Source: Lepturacanthus savala (taxonomy: Eukaryota > Chordata > Actinopteri > Scombriformes > Trichiuridae). Taken from it: a stretch of 64,000 nucleotides of DNA. Shown here one piece after another: positions 32,128-41,735 of this stretch; the stretch's first letter is position 1; each line of letters opens with the position of its first letter. The notes under the pieces were generated by a model. That model ran no database searches, was not told the origin of the DNA, and saw only the letters and a list, made by a program, of their open reading frames with translations. Both the position numbers and the translations under genes were made by a program. The stretch spans positions 30,939,309 through 31,003,308 of the forward strand of contig CM060470.1 in NCBI GenBank assembly GCA_030544235.1. Reading direction: 5' to 3'.

Positions 32128-34766
32128 ATTTGTTTTTTTATTTTATTTTATACTATTAATACTTACCAATGTTTTAATGTTTTTTCTTGTGTTTGGTGTT
32201 GCTGTTTACTGTTGATTTTAACTTTTGTAAAATGTCCTTGAGTGACCTGAAAGGTTATTATTATTATATAGCATTAAAATAATAATTGTTATTTCGCAAC
32301 ACTAATGTTAGGTTGATATTAGATTTTATCAGGACCTGCAGAAATGTGTAACAGTAGCAGTACATTTATTTAATAACGTTACATGTCGAATGAACAATTT
32401 ATTACGAAGAAACTATCCTAAATTTATATTTATACATAACCTCACTTAAACTTGCAAGATGTTTATTTGACATCACTTTATTAATAAGCTATGATTGTAA
32501 CATTGGTAATTGAGTGTTCTTACCTTACATATTGACATGGCTTTCACAGCCATCATTATTATTGCATTTGTTTGCCTACTAAATAATTATCTTTACACCA
32601 AACAAGAAATTATGAAACATGAAGTTATTTTTTTTAGTGTGGATGCTTAACAGCTTCACTAACTTTGATTAATATTTGCATTATAACTCCCACAGTAGTT
32701 TATTTCATAGTTTTGGTTTTGACACTGATAAAAATCCGCAGGATCCCCTCAGACCGTTTTATCTTACTGATATTGAATAACAGTATTATCAACCTAAAAA
32801 ACAAAGCAGCCTTTATATTTCATTACACTCTTTCCTCTCAGGTTCATTATGGCTTATCAGCGACAGCTGTGTCCGGTCTGGTGCTGCAGAGACCAGACTC
32901 TGCTGGTTTGACTAGACCAGGGGTCGGCCACCCAAAGCGATCAAAGAGACATATTGGACCAAAAGAACAAAAAAAAATCTGTCTGCAGCCGCAAATAGTT
33001 AAAAGCCTTATATGAAGGCAATACAGGGTGTAAGTGTATATTATTTATATTAGCCTACTATCAAAATGACCAAGTAGGCTTTAAATACACAATGAGCATT
33101 CATGACTAAATGTTTATTTTTCCTGCAGCACATCCCGGTGGGAATGACACACCACGTGACTACTCTGCTGTTTGCTGCTTTAAGTTTAACTTTCAAAATA
33201 TATTATGTTTTGTTACATTGATGAAATTATAGAAATGCAATGAAGAAATCTGATTTTCAGTTTATTTATTTTTATTTTGAGGATTAAAAAAATACTGTAC
33301 AATCCTCCTCTTTCCATAACAGCAGATATCTGATACCGATCTGATTCTACTGTTGAATGAATGAACTTGTTGCAGACACGGGGCAGAAGCACTGCACTTG
33401 CTGTTCAGTGGAATAGTCCATTCAAACTTACAGCAGTTTTCTCCCATGTTGCCGTCTGCATTAATACTACTAGTTATATTGTAGGTAAAATAATATTTTT
33501 TCTGCAGTCATGTCTGTTGCCATGGTTTCTCATGGTATCTATGCTCCATTGATGATGGCTTTTTGTGCACACACGTAACTCAAGGTAAACATACTCAGAG
33601 TTGATTGAACTAATTCAGATCAGTTTTTCTGGAACCAGATACACTGAGTTTTCCATCTCAGAGTAAGTCAAATCAGAGTTGAAGGATAAACCTTTTTTGA
33701 ACCTCCTTTCTGGAATACCCCCCTGGATTGAGGCCTTATAATGTCTCTTATTTTCACTGCTAATATCAGTTACGGTTTGAGGGCATTCACATGAATTTCC
33801 AAGGAACTTTTAACAAGAGTTGTGATTCATACTGTTATGCAACATCCTTAAAACAATTAACTGAACTGAAAAAATTAACCTTTTTCTGTTGAAAGATGTT
33901 TATTTAATGTGTAAATATTTCAGGAGGGGTTTTCTATTCTCTACAATGTGCAAATAACGACACATCTGAAAAAACATTTTCTTGAGGTGACATGAATAAT
34001 AACGTAATGATAGGTTGTGGGGAGGTCTGTGACTGTGCTAAATACTCAATTCTAGCTCCCAAATATGGAAGTGCCTTCCATCCCCTTCCTATGTTTGGCC
34101 ACATGTCCACTAAAGAAACCTGTTTTCTTTATAACATTGCAAATTGTGTATGTGCTAATATACACTGCATATTTTACAAGAAAAAAGGTTATTTCATCTA
34201 AATTCTTTGAAAATCCTGCAAGTCTCAACTGCTCCAAAGCTCCCAAAATTAAACGCTTGTGGAGAATTCAGTATCATCAAATGCTTTGTTTTGGAAATGG
34301 TGTAATGTTTTCATACAAAACCATGTTTGACATCATACATTCCTATTTACACAAAAACGTTTATTATTTCTGTGCCTACTACCCATTCTTCATTGAATTG
34401 GTGGGTAGTTCCCCATTTCACTCTGTATGTCACATGTTCTTTGTAAATAAAGTTTTGGAGAAAAACAACAAAGTTGTGAAAATAAAACAATAAATGAACG
34501 CGCAGCTGCGAATAGAGAAAACACAATGAGAATGCAGACATATATATTTCCATATAATACTCCAGTATGCGCATGCACATTTTAAACTTGAGAACAAAGA
34601 AGCTCTTACATTCCGTGTCTCGGCTGGTCAATATCAGAAACAGCACATTGAAGACCATCCCTATCAATATCCGGCGATAAACAATAATCCCGGATGTAGA
34701 CCGGAACAAAACGTGTGTCTCCATCAGGGAGTTTCTTTTTTTTAATAATACATCCATGATCTCCAT
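25320..34766 (-). CDS. IgSF gene 2: nectin/poliovirus-receptor-like protein with three Ig domains (predicted, 7 exons)
   Basis: Predicted coding exons on the minus strand: 34610-34766 (or start at 34724), 30014-30355, 29606-29908, 26323-26419, 25959-26113, 25504-25594, 25320-25392. All joins agree in phase (1, 1, 1, 2, 1, 2) and the frame is open for 391 aa (405 from the upstream ATG). The leader is hydrophobic (ILIGMVFNVLFLILTS). Domain 1 is V-type (VTLPCKL, ISWQRK, DEGVYTCIFTLFPSG). Domain 2 has VTCTAACSRPPAEVTW and HLVKCIV, as in nectin D2. Domain 3 is split over two exons (SLIQCKTEANPPASLIWSR, NGEYQCEASNAHG). One transmembrane segment (VAWTLFVLLLVLNLLGVVWY) and a tail of about 27 aa ending AEGQL follow, without the nectin PDZ-binding end. 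At least five N-glycosylation sequons. Such proteins act in cell adhesion and as ligands of immune receptors. Nectin, PVR or Necl membership is inferred from domain order and motifs. Confidence 0.82.
26483..26545 (+). repeat. 5' part of an L2-type/SINE-like repeat
   Basis: GCAACACGGTGGAGCAGG, TTAGAGCTGTTGCCTCACAG and CAAGAAGGTCGCAGGTT match the head of the family whose tails occur at 12.8, 17.0 and 21.7 kb. Lies in intron 3 of IgSF gene 2. Confidence 0.6.
26560..27950. other. Intron 3 of IgSF gene 2, no additional gene supported
   Basis: A plus-strand frame of 162 codons (26795-27283) shows no recognisable domain or codon pattern. GAGGCCCC(T/C) and GGGGCCTC near 27300-27325 form a short hairpin (AGAGGCCCCTATGTGATGGG). 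Otherwise AT-rich. Confidence 0.4.
27955..28050. repeat. Local duplicate of 29450-29535
   Basis: ACAAAATTACAAAATCCATC and AGAGGATGAC, then TGTGGTCATCTCA, align with AATTACAAAATTAAAACATC, AGAGGATGACATTCC and TGTGGTCATTTCA about 1.5 kb away. Both lie in intron 3 of IgSF gene 2, suggesting an old tandem duplication of an exon-flanking segment. Confidence 0.5.
28330..28790 (+). pseudogene. BEL/Pao-like gag relic
   Basis: The plus-strand frame (28439-28645) reads LRGRPEELVGSHQCTV, then DRGYTRARELLQEHFGNELK, which I recognise as a conserved stretch of fish BEL/Pao gag-related protein. After a stop, weaker similarity continues (KMLKACKCIHSFC, then MEELQY-like codons) to about 28790. Stops and frame changes show it is dead. 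Located in intron 3 of IgSF gene 2, antisense to it. Confidence 0.6.
28795..28892 (+). repeat. Dispersed teleost repeat (AATTTATTTTTATAG type)
   Basis: CAATCAAATTTATTTTTATA, AAAATCACAAATTCACCTCA and GCAACACAACATCCCCT; related to 14151-14252. Confidence 0.6.
29105..29265 (+). repeat. Fragment of a MITE with AGAGCTGCATCAATTAG terminus
   Basis: Starts GAGCTGCATCAATTAGTTGA. The complementary arrangement ending GGTTAGTTGCAGCCCTATA occurs at about 52380-52690. Both belong to the common fish family beginning GGGCTGCAACTAA. Confidence 0.5.
29909..30013 (-). other. 105-base intron without a stop, between Ig domains 1 and 2 of gene 2
   Basis: The intron (donor GTATGA, acceptor CCCTAG) is 105 bases, an exact multiple of three, and has no stop in the gene frame. 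If retained it would add 35 residues, including a hydrophobic stretch. Splicing is the simpler reading because both sites and phases fit. Confidence 0.6.
30360..34609 (-). other. Intron 1 of IgSF gene 2
   Basis: About 4.2 kb. Holds an L2-type tail fragment (31680-31713), a long (AT)n array (32039-32127), a CAGGGGTCGGCCACCC hAT-type terminus near 32927 and AT-rich filler. Plus-strand frames here (such as 34065-34493) have no recognisable domain. Ig-like exons were looked for and not found. Confidence 0.45.
32039..32127. repeat. (AT)n microsatellite
   Basis: More than 40 uninterrupted TA dinucleotides. Confidence 0.95.
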
Positions 34767-34804
34767 CAAGCAACCTCTAACGACTCACATTTCTCCTCCG
34801 CCAT
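34766..34804 (-). CDS. Upstream ORF of IgSF gene 2 overlapping a candidate start codon
   Basis: Minus strand. AAGATGGCGGAGG begins a 12-codon ORF (MAEEKCESLEVA) whose TGA shares its A with the in-frame ATG at 34766 (TGATG). The AAGATGGCGG core also matches a YY1-type promoter motif, which often sits at transcription starts. Either it is translated and controls reinitiation at 34766 or 34724, or transcription starts within it. Confidence 0.45.
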   Translation of the reverse strand: MAEEKCESLEVA

Positions 34805-35045
34805 CTTTTTTATCCACTTTTTTTTTTTTTTTTTGGTACCAAAGAGGAAGCGCAATGAATGACTATGCTGACATCCTAAGTCTCGCGGAGGTTCCCTGAG
34901 TCTTCCTGATATAGGCTCACTGATTTTCTACTATGCGAGGGAGTGTTTTTTTTTTTTTTTTTAAATACAATGGAAGTGACAGTTTGCAGGCAAGACACGT
35001 GTCATACGTGAATCGCTTCAAGTCGATTGCGCAGGCACAGGCGCA

Positions 35046-35054
35046 GGAGAGAGA

Positions 35055-35095
<41 letters not shown>
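35046..35095. repeat. (GA)n microsatellite
   Basis: About 24 GA units with one interruption, followed by a GT/G-rich run to 35120. Confidence 0.95.
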
Positions 35096-35439
35096 CGGGG
35101 TGTGTGTGTGGGGGGGGTGTCTTCGATAAACATTCTTCTAAATAGCCACCCTTTGCTCTGATTAATAAAGCAATAAATTCCACTAATTAACTCTGATAAG
35201 ACACAAATATGAGGTGAAAACCATTTTAGGATCATCAAGAGAATCCCAAGAGTGTGCAAAGCAGTAAACAGACCAAAGGGTGACTATTTAGAAGAAACTA
35301 TAACACCATGTGTTCATTCATAGTTCTGTTGCCTTCAGTGAGAATCTACAAATGAATAAATAGTCATGAAAATAAAGAAAACACATCATTGAATGAGAAG
35401 GTTTGTATATATAATACGAGAATTAAATGCATTTTTCTT

Positions 35440-36360
35440 CACAGTAACATCACCACCTGCTGGACAGTTGACTTATAATTTTTGAAATGAAATTGAGATT
35501 CCTTGATTTTTTTTTTATCTACAGTGTTTGTTCTAAGCTTTAATTCCAGAGAACATTGAGACTTTAAACTATCAATACAAATTGGAAAAAAATGGTGTTT
35601 TCACTATTATTTGTCTTAGAAACCATATATTACATCAGTCCTGTCTGTGTACTGAGTCCTTTACATGTTATTGTCCATACCACTCTGCGGTTGAGGAAGG
35701 GGCACCTAGAGAGATAGAAAAATAAAAATAAATGAATAAATAAAAACTTCATTGTAGAAAGAAATGAAAGGCAGAGAAACTTGACTGTGTGAAAGATGAC
35801 AAAGTAAAATGAACCTCTCCCTCCATCTGAGGATGAAACCAAACCAGGACTGTGTCCTGGTTCATTGTTGTAGTCTCGAATTTTCTGCAGAAATAGAATT
35901 GTGATTCATTATGACATCTCACTTTTACAGTCTTTTACTAATATACATGCTTCATGCTTTTTTATGGCTTCATAGATGGGAGATTAGAACACAAATAATT
36001 GAATAAACAAAATAAGTAGTTGGAAATCAATCAAATATCCATTCTAATAATTTTTCAAGCAGTTGCAGCTTCTTCAGTGTGAGGATTTCCTGCTTTCCTT
36101 TAATGTAAACTGTAGATACCTGCATCAGAGATCATGCTAACTTTAACCACATGATATTTTCCATTTCCTTCCTTGTACGCTCAGCTATGCGCAAAAATAA
36201 CACAGCCCAGGGTTATTTGTGCTGTTTCTACTACTTATATAGAACATTAAGAACTCTATAAGTCTCTATATCTCTAACAACTTTTCAAATTTCTGTTTCC
36301 GCCCTCCATGATACAGATGAATTAACAGTTTACAGCATAAAAAACTGACTTCTCTGACCT
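35440..36360. repeat. Segmental duplication, copy A of the 39.9-40.9 kb block
   Basis: Collinear with 39940-40860. Shared anchors: ATCACCACCTGCTGGACAGT, TGTGTACTGAGTCCTTTACA, TATTGTCCATACCACTCTGC, TTTAACCACATGA and GGGTTATTTGTG. It contains the two tail exons of a gene-3-like gene but not the transmembrane, Ig or leader exons. Confidence 0.85.
35661..35884 (-). pseudogene. Fragment of a gene-3-like IgSF gene (two tail exons only)
   Basis: Exon-like segments 35815-35884 (70 nt) and 35661-35705 match the last two exons of IgSF gene 3 (40312-40372 and 40114-40206) with the same splice sites, including the unusual GTT(C/A)AT donor. The first is 9 nt longer, a multiple of three, as expected for former coding sequence. 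No Ig or membrane exon exists upstream: the corresponding 4 kb is replaced by about 420 bp carrying a dispersed repeat. Probably the remnant of a duplicated gene lost by deletion. Confidence 0.7.
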
Positions 36361-36559
36361 GCAATCAAGGGACGCAGGTGGATATCTCAGAGAATTAAAA
36401 AATCAAAAGATTATCTGTAGATACCTCAATTAGAAATGGGTTTGTTTCTAATTTATGTGGACCGGCTATTGGAATTTGGACAAATGTGATGGAACTGAGT
36501 TTTATACTCAAGCCAGATCAAGCCTTACATCCAGTGCTGGCAACTTTTCAGAAAAATAG

Positions 36560-36780
36560 TAATTGTTCTGCATTTGTATAGAACCTTTCCAGTCATTTTA
36601 ACCACTCAAAACACTTTACACCACCAAGTGTTCATTAAATTCTTTTGCAAACTGATGGTAGTGGCTGAAATGCAAGGTGCTGCCTGCACATCAGGATGCG
36701 CTAAGCTAGCCATTCACACAGATTCACACACCACACAGTGCAGCCATCCTGGGCAAATTGGACACATCAACCCAGCTTTA
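36560..36780 (+). repeat. Dispersed teleost repeat, 5' part
   Basis: GTATAGAACCTTTCCAGTCA, TAACCACTCAAAACACTTTA and GAAATGCAAGGTGCTGCCTG are typical of a common fish retroposon. The 3' part of the same family occurs at 40885-41000. Confidence 0.65.
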
Positions 36781-36781
36781 T

Positions 36782-36935
36782 AGTACGAACACATTTTGAT
36801 GATTAATGAGGAATAACGGTCCGCTGTAAGTAGCCGAATCTAAGCTCCTATTTAAAATTCCAACATTCAAAGATTTTTTTTTCCACATTTACAGGAATAA
36901 AATCTGTTACCTTTACAAAATGGTCTTGCTGATGT
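36782..36935. repeat. Duplicate of 44985-45140
   Basis: GAACACATTTTGATGA, AAAATTCCAACATTCAAAGA, GAATAAAATCTGTTACCTTT match the later copy. This places the right edge of the gene-3 duplication and shows that about 4 kb present between 40.86 and 44.98 kb is missing here. Confidence 0.75.
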
Positions 36936-37068
36936 TGGACGTACTTAAATTTTAACAAAACCGGAAAAAAAGGTGTTGTGAAACATTTCACCACATATAG
37001 AACTCATTTTTCATTGTTAATTGTTATTGTGTCCACTGAAATCAGCGTGCCTCCTGAGAGGTAGTTTA

Positions 37069-37285
37069 CTCTAGGCCAGGGGTAGGCAACTCTGGTCTTA
37101 GAGGGACTGTGGTGCAGGTTTTTATTCCAATTAAGCAGTATCACACCTGATTCTACTAATCAACCACTAGAGCCATTGGTGAGGACCTTCATTAGTAGAA
37201 TCAGGTGTGTTACTGCTTTGTTGGAATAAAAATCTGCACCCACAGTGGCTCTCTAGGACCATGGTTGCTGACCCCTGTTCTAGGC
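37069..37285. mobile_element. Short palindromic hAT MITE with 8-bp target duplication
   Basis: The element spans 37077-37277 (201 bp), starting CAGGGGTAGGCAACTC and ending TTGCTGACCCCTG, with long internal palindromy (CACCTGATTCTACTAAT and its complement). Flanks are CTCTAGGC and TTCTAGGC, 7 of 8 identical. Confidence 0.85.
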
Positions 37286-37736
37286 GAATACTCTACTCAA
37301 CTCTACTCATCTGCCGCCGCCATCAGCCCAAGTGTGTAGTTAAAACACTTGTCATTAAGGTACCTTTTTTCTTTTCTGTTGCTCAGTTGGGGTGAAGCAG
37401 CCACACAGTGTTTTGATGCATCAATGTACCCAAGATACTCCCAGACCTGCACCATTTTTTAAAGTGGTACCTGTTTTTGGTTTTAATAAATTAATAAGCT
37501 AGTTTTATTAATAATGTGTTTGGGCCCACAAAATTGTGTCTATGTGATTTTTTTTGAAGTGGTAAACTGGGGTTCTTAATTAATCAATTTGAGGGGTAAA
37601 GTGTTTATTGTTATTTGCATGTACATGCATGTGCATGTCTTTGCCTTAAAAAGAGGATATTTAATTTATTATATTTTCCTGAAAAAGGGGGATATTTCAG
37701 TTATTCTTAAAAAAAGAGTGGTAACTCATCCTCATC

Positions 37737-37764
37737 AATTTGTGTCCTCAAAAGGACACAAATT
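37737..37764. repeat. Short perfect hairpin
   Basis: 12-bp arms AATTTGTGTCCT and AGGACACAAATT around CAAA. The surrounding 37640-37850 sequence repeats phrases such as AAAAAG(A/G)GG(A/G)GATATTT and is probably a decayed transposon. Confidence 0.6.
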
Positions 37765-38259
37765 TATTGTTTACCTTAAAAAGGGGACAACTTATTTTGA
37801 AGTTTTAAAAAAATGTTTATTTCATTGTCATAATGATTTCTTAAGTAAATAATGAAGAACATTTTTTTTTCTAAAACTTTGTGTTGTGTATTTTATTACT
37901 TACTTTAAAGGAGGAAAACCTTTAATTCTCTGAAACACATACACATGAGTTTAACAATCTTTATTAACAAAAGAGGTGAGTTCAAGGTAAGTTCAAAAAC
38001 AGTTCCTGTGTAATTTAAAAAGAGAGCGCCAAGACAAATTTAAAACTGAGTTAATCGGGGTTAATAATAGTTAATAAATGTATTGGAAGAATCCAAAAGC
38101 AGCGCTGGCCTTATCAATGATTACTGAGGGGAGCGCTACAGCTAGATTCTACTGGAGCCAGCTTCTAGTGGCCGTCAGCAGTACTGCACCTTTTCATTGG
38201 CTTTAGCTTAAAGCTGTGGTATTTCTTCATTATCACCGTATTAAGTTGTAATGTTAATA

Positions 38260-39712
38260 TATTAGCAAACGGTTGCATTTTATTATGTCAGCGTTGGCTG
38301 CTTATTATTTCTCCATGTTCATTCGCCATCACTAACTTCTGTCTGCTGATCGGTGCTGTGTGTGATGTGCACAATGGGTCAATCAGAACTGGGGACAAGT
38401 CTGACCTTTAAAAAATAATGTGTGATGATGGATGAATCCCACCGTGACATTCTCCTTTAAAAGCTACAATGTAAAATTGCTTCTAAGCTAGCCTACCTTC
38501 ACTATGGAGTCCAGAAAAGTGACTGTACACCTGATACTATCAACAGTGACGTGTAGAGGGAGTTAAAGGACTCGAAGCGGCACAAGTTACTACAAGTGTT
38601 TATTTGGAAGTGTGGATGAATCCAACAATAGAAAACCAGTCAAGTGCAAACATCCTCGGGTCATATACAAAAAAGAGAAAAAGCCAGTAGGGAGTGCTGG
38701 GTGGAGTGGGCAGAGGGAGGCACTGGAAAAAAAACTAGAGGCACAAAATAATCAGCGAATCACGAGGTTCACGAGTAGACACAATTATCGTTAGCAACGA
38801 CCTGAACCGAGACGATACCGCGGAAGTTATCAGGATCCTCTGGCGTCGAGGAGTGTCACTGTGCGGCTTGATTGTTAAAACGGGAACAGGTGGAAACAAT
38901 AGCTGCTCAACGCTGTGCAGCAGAACACAGGAAAAGGTAACCGCAACACACGCGCCTCGGAAACACTGTTACCAAAATAAAAGCCGAAACGCCGACCACC
39001 ACACAGAAGTGCTAAAAGTTTTGAAAATTGTTCAAAAAATTGGATGGATGGTGGGTGGATGATGTGCTTTGTGATGCAGTTGTGGAGTAAATTATAGTCC
39101 ATCCATGCATCTATAGTGTACACCCTAGAAAAGAAGAAAGAGGAATTTGTCATGTTTATTCGGCTTTAATAAGAATAACGGCAAAAATCACAACATTTAA
39201 GGTAACAGAAAAACAGGAAAGAACTTAAGGACACACAAATGGATTTAAAAAAAAACTCCAATTCAAGTGCAATTCTGTCAACCCCTAAAAGCTAAACTAA
39301 AATTACAGAATAGTGTAACTATAAAGTGCCCTATAATCCAAAAAAACAACAGAATTCAGTGAACAACTGGCAATTAAATGAAATAATGCATACCAAATTA
39401 TTGAAGTAGTTATACACTTGGCATATTTGCAGCAATAAATCCTAGTGGACATTGTATTAAACAAACAACACATAAATTCACACAATCTTCCCCTAGAACG
39501 TTTAAATAATTGTGCCCCAGCCTGACATAGACATAACAAATTCACAACACATGCACAACACATTAGGATTAGCCTTACCTTAACACCAGGAAAGTTGGCC
39601 ATCTTGAATGAAATGACAGATTTTTGACTAATTTCACAAACCATATTTGAACGAACTAGTCCTAGGGATTTTATCACATTGGCTTCACATTCTCACTGAA
39701 TCATCTTCAGAC
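38260..39712. repeat. Segmental duplication, copy B of the 22.9-23.9 kb block
   Basis: Matches 22880-23920 at both ends; the middle (about 38540-39160) has no counterpart and may be a later insertion. Contains no supported gene. Confidence 0.7.
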
Positions 39713-39939
39713 ATTGGAGATGAAAGGTTGTCAACATGAGTTTTTATTGAAAATATTGATGCTTCACCACTTGACAATAACTTCACCATAGTGTAGGCTA
39801 TATAAATGTCACCCACACACACATACACACATTATTATAGCTCTTTGCATCTGGGCAAAATTATATGCACCAACAATGGTTTGGGGCTTGAATTAAATGC
39901 ACTTCTCTTTACATCTCATCAACATCCTGTAACCAGCTG

Positions 39940-40561
39940 TGTGAGCCTTTATCACCACCTACTGGACGGTTGTCAGTACTTTCATTTTCAGTATTTCACT
40001 TATTTATTTATTATTTAATTATTTGTTGATTTAAGTCCAGAGTGTATTGAGACTTAACACTATCAATACAAAATGGAAACATGGGCGTTTTGGCTATTAT
40101 TTGGCTTTATAACTCAGTAGAAACCATAAATTGAATTGATCCTCTCTGTGTACTGAGTCCTTTGCATATTATTGTCCATACCACTCTGCAGTTCAGGAAG
40201 GAGCACCTAGAGCAATAGAAAGATAAAAAATAAATTAAAAAAGTTAAATGTAGAAAGAAAATAAAAGCAGAGAAGTGTGATTGTGTGAAAGATGGAAAAA
40301 GTTCTATTAACCTCTTCCCCCATCTGAGGATGAAACTGTTCCAAACCGATTGTTGTTGTGGTCCAGAATTTTCTGTAGAAATAGAATTCGATTCATTATG
40401 GCATCTCACTTTCATAGTCTTTTACTAATCTACAGCAAGTTACTTCATGAGTTCACAGATGAGACAGTGGAAACAAAGAAATGAATAGACAAAAGTAATT
40501 GGAAATTAAACAACATTCTAATAATCTTATAATAATTCTAATCTCTATACATCCACACATC

Positions 40562-40609
<48 letters not shown>

Positions 40610-40860
40610 AGGATGTGTGTAGGTTTAGAGTGTGTTGAAACTATAATTTTAACCACATGACTTTTTTCATTTCCTCCTTCTTATGCTCAGCTATACCCCA
40701 AAATACCACAGGGTTATTTGTGTGGTTGTACTAATTATATAAAACATTTAGACACTTAAAGGGTCTATATAATATTAATCTCTAAAACAACTTTTTTACA
40801 TTTTTTTCAGCCCTCACACAAAGCAGATAAATTAATCAGTTTACGCTGCTCACAGCATTG
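39940..40860. repeat. Segmental duplication, copy B of the 35.4-36.4 kb block
   Basis: Carries the last two exons of IgSF gene 3 and its neighbouring intron. Confidence 0.85.
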
Positions 40861-41735
40861 AAAAAAAAAGAAAACAACGTATGGTGCAGTCATCAGGGTC
40901 AAGTATCTTGCCCAAGGACACTGAGTCCAGAGTAGCCAGGGATCGAACCAACGATCCTCTGACCAGTGGACCCCTGCTCTACCTCTGACCCACAACCATT
41001 CTATAATAAAGTATGCAAAATAAATGTGGAATCATGTTTAACTTTTGATACATAAACGCTATTACTCACCCACAGAGACAAACTGCTGCACTGAAGACAC
41101 AAAGAAGCAATCCAATTGCAGGTGTGAGGATGGATGGATAGAGGATGGATAACCATGATGAACCTATTTCTGTACACAATCAGAAGCAATGTTATTGAAG
41201 TAGCATGCAGTCTGAGCTGTGACATCTACTGTGTCTGGTAGAAATGATGAGTCCTGCTTTGTGCTCTACCTACCTTTAACCACGGTTACATTCCACTTAA
41301 TCTTTCTTTCACCTTCTCTGGTAGTCATAGTACACTCATAAAGTCCTGTATCTTCATACTGAGCATCAGAAATAGTCAGCTGTAAAGGATGATTTTTGTC
41401 TATGCTCTTTCCTTTAGAGGTGAAATTATCATAAGTCTGATTCTTTAAGACATGAAAAGCAAAACTGGCTCTGCCTTTGGTCCAGTTGATTTGACTTGCA
41501 TTTGTCGATATGTTACAAGTTAAAGTAATATTGTTTCCCATGGTCACTGTTCTGTTCCTGTAGTCATCTCGGACTGTTGCTAATGAAGGAAAAAACAAAC
41601 CAAAAAATCAACTGTAGTAAAATCAAGAGAAAAACATTCATCACAAACACAAAGTTCAACCGTACCTGCAAAGACATGACACAAAAGTAGTAATAGTTGG
41701 ACGGAGAGCAGAGCTGCTCGATGTGGGCTGAACAT
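40114..41735 (-). CDS. IgSF gene 3: single-V-domain membrane protein (predicted, 5 exons; tail uncertain)
   Basis: Predicted exons: 41666-41735, 41274-41579, 41070-41163, 40312-40372, 40114-40206. Phases fit (1, 1, 2, 0) and 624 nt stay open for 207 aa. The first exon is a clear signal peptide (HRAALLSVQLLLLLCHVFA). The Ig exon is V-like: LTCNIS, INWTKG and DTGLYECTM. About 100 ectodomain residues carry eight N-glycosylation sequons. The third exon is a transmembrane segment (YPSILTPAIGLLLCVFSAAV). The tail frame is doubtful: compared with the copy at 35.8 kb, substitutions are silent in another frame (VSSSDGGRG), which would need one more small exon with a 2-to-0 phase that I did not find. 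Polyadenylation signal on the minus strand at 40003-40008. Likely an immune surface receptor of unassigned family. Confidence 0.72.
40554..40619. repeat. (AT)n microsatellite flanked by an 11-bp inverted repeat
   Basis: CACACATCCTC at 40554-40564 and GAGGATGTGTG at 40609-40619 enclose about 21 AT units, so the whole 66 bp can fold into one hairpin. Lies in intron 3 of IgSF gene 3. Confidence 0.85.
40885..41000 (+). repeat. Dispersed teleost repeat, 3' part
   Basis: GTCAAGTATCTTGCCCAAGG, GGGATCGAACCAACGATCCT and CCTGCTCTACCTCTGACCCA are typical of the 3' half of the family whose 5' half is at 36560-36780. Confidence 0.65.

Noticed and set aside
34065..34493. 142-codon plus-strand open frame followed by AATAAA
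   Set aside because: Hydrophobic and aromatic composition typical of AT-rich chance frames; no homology recognised and it lies in intron 1 of IgSF gene 2.
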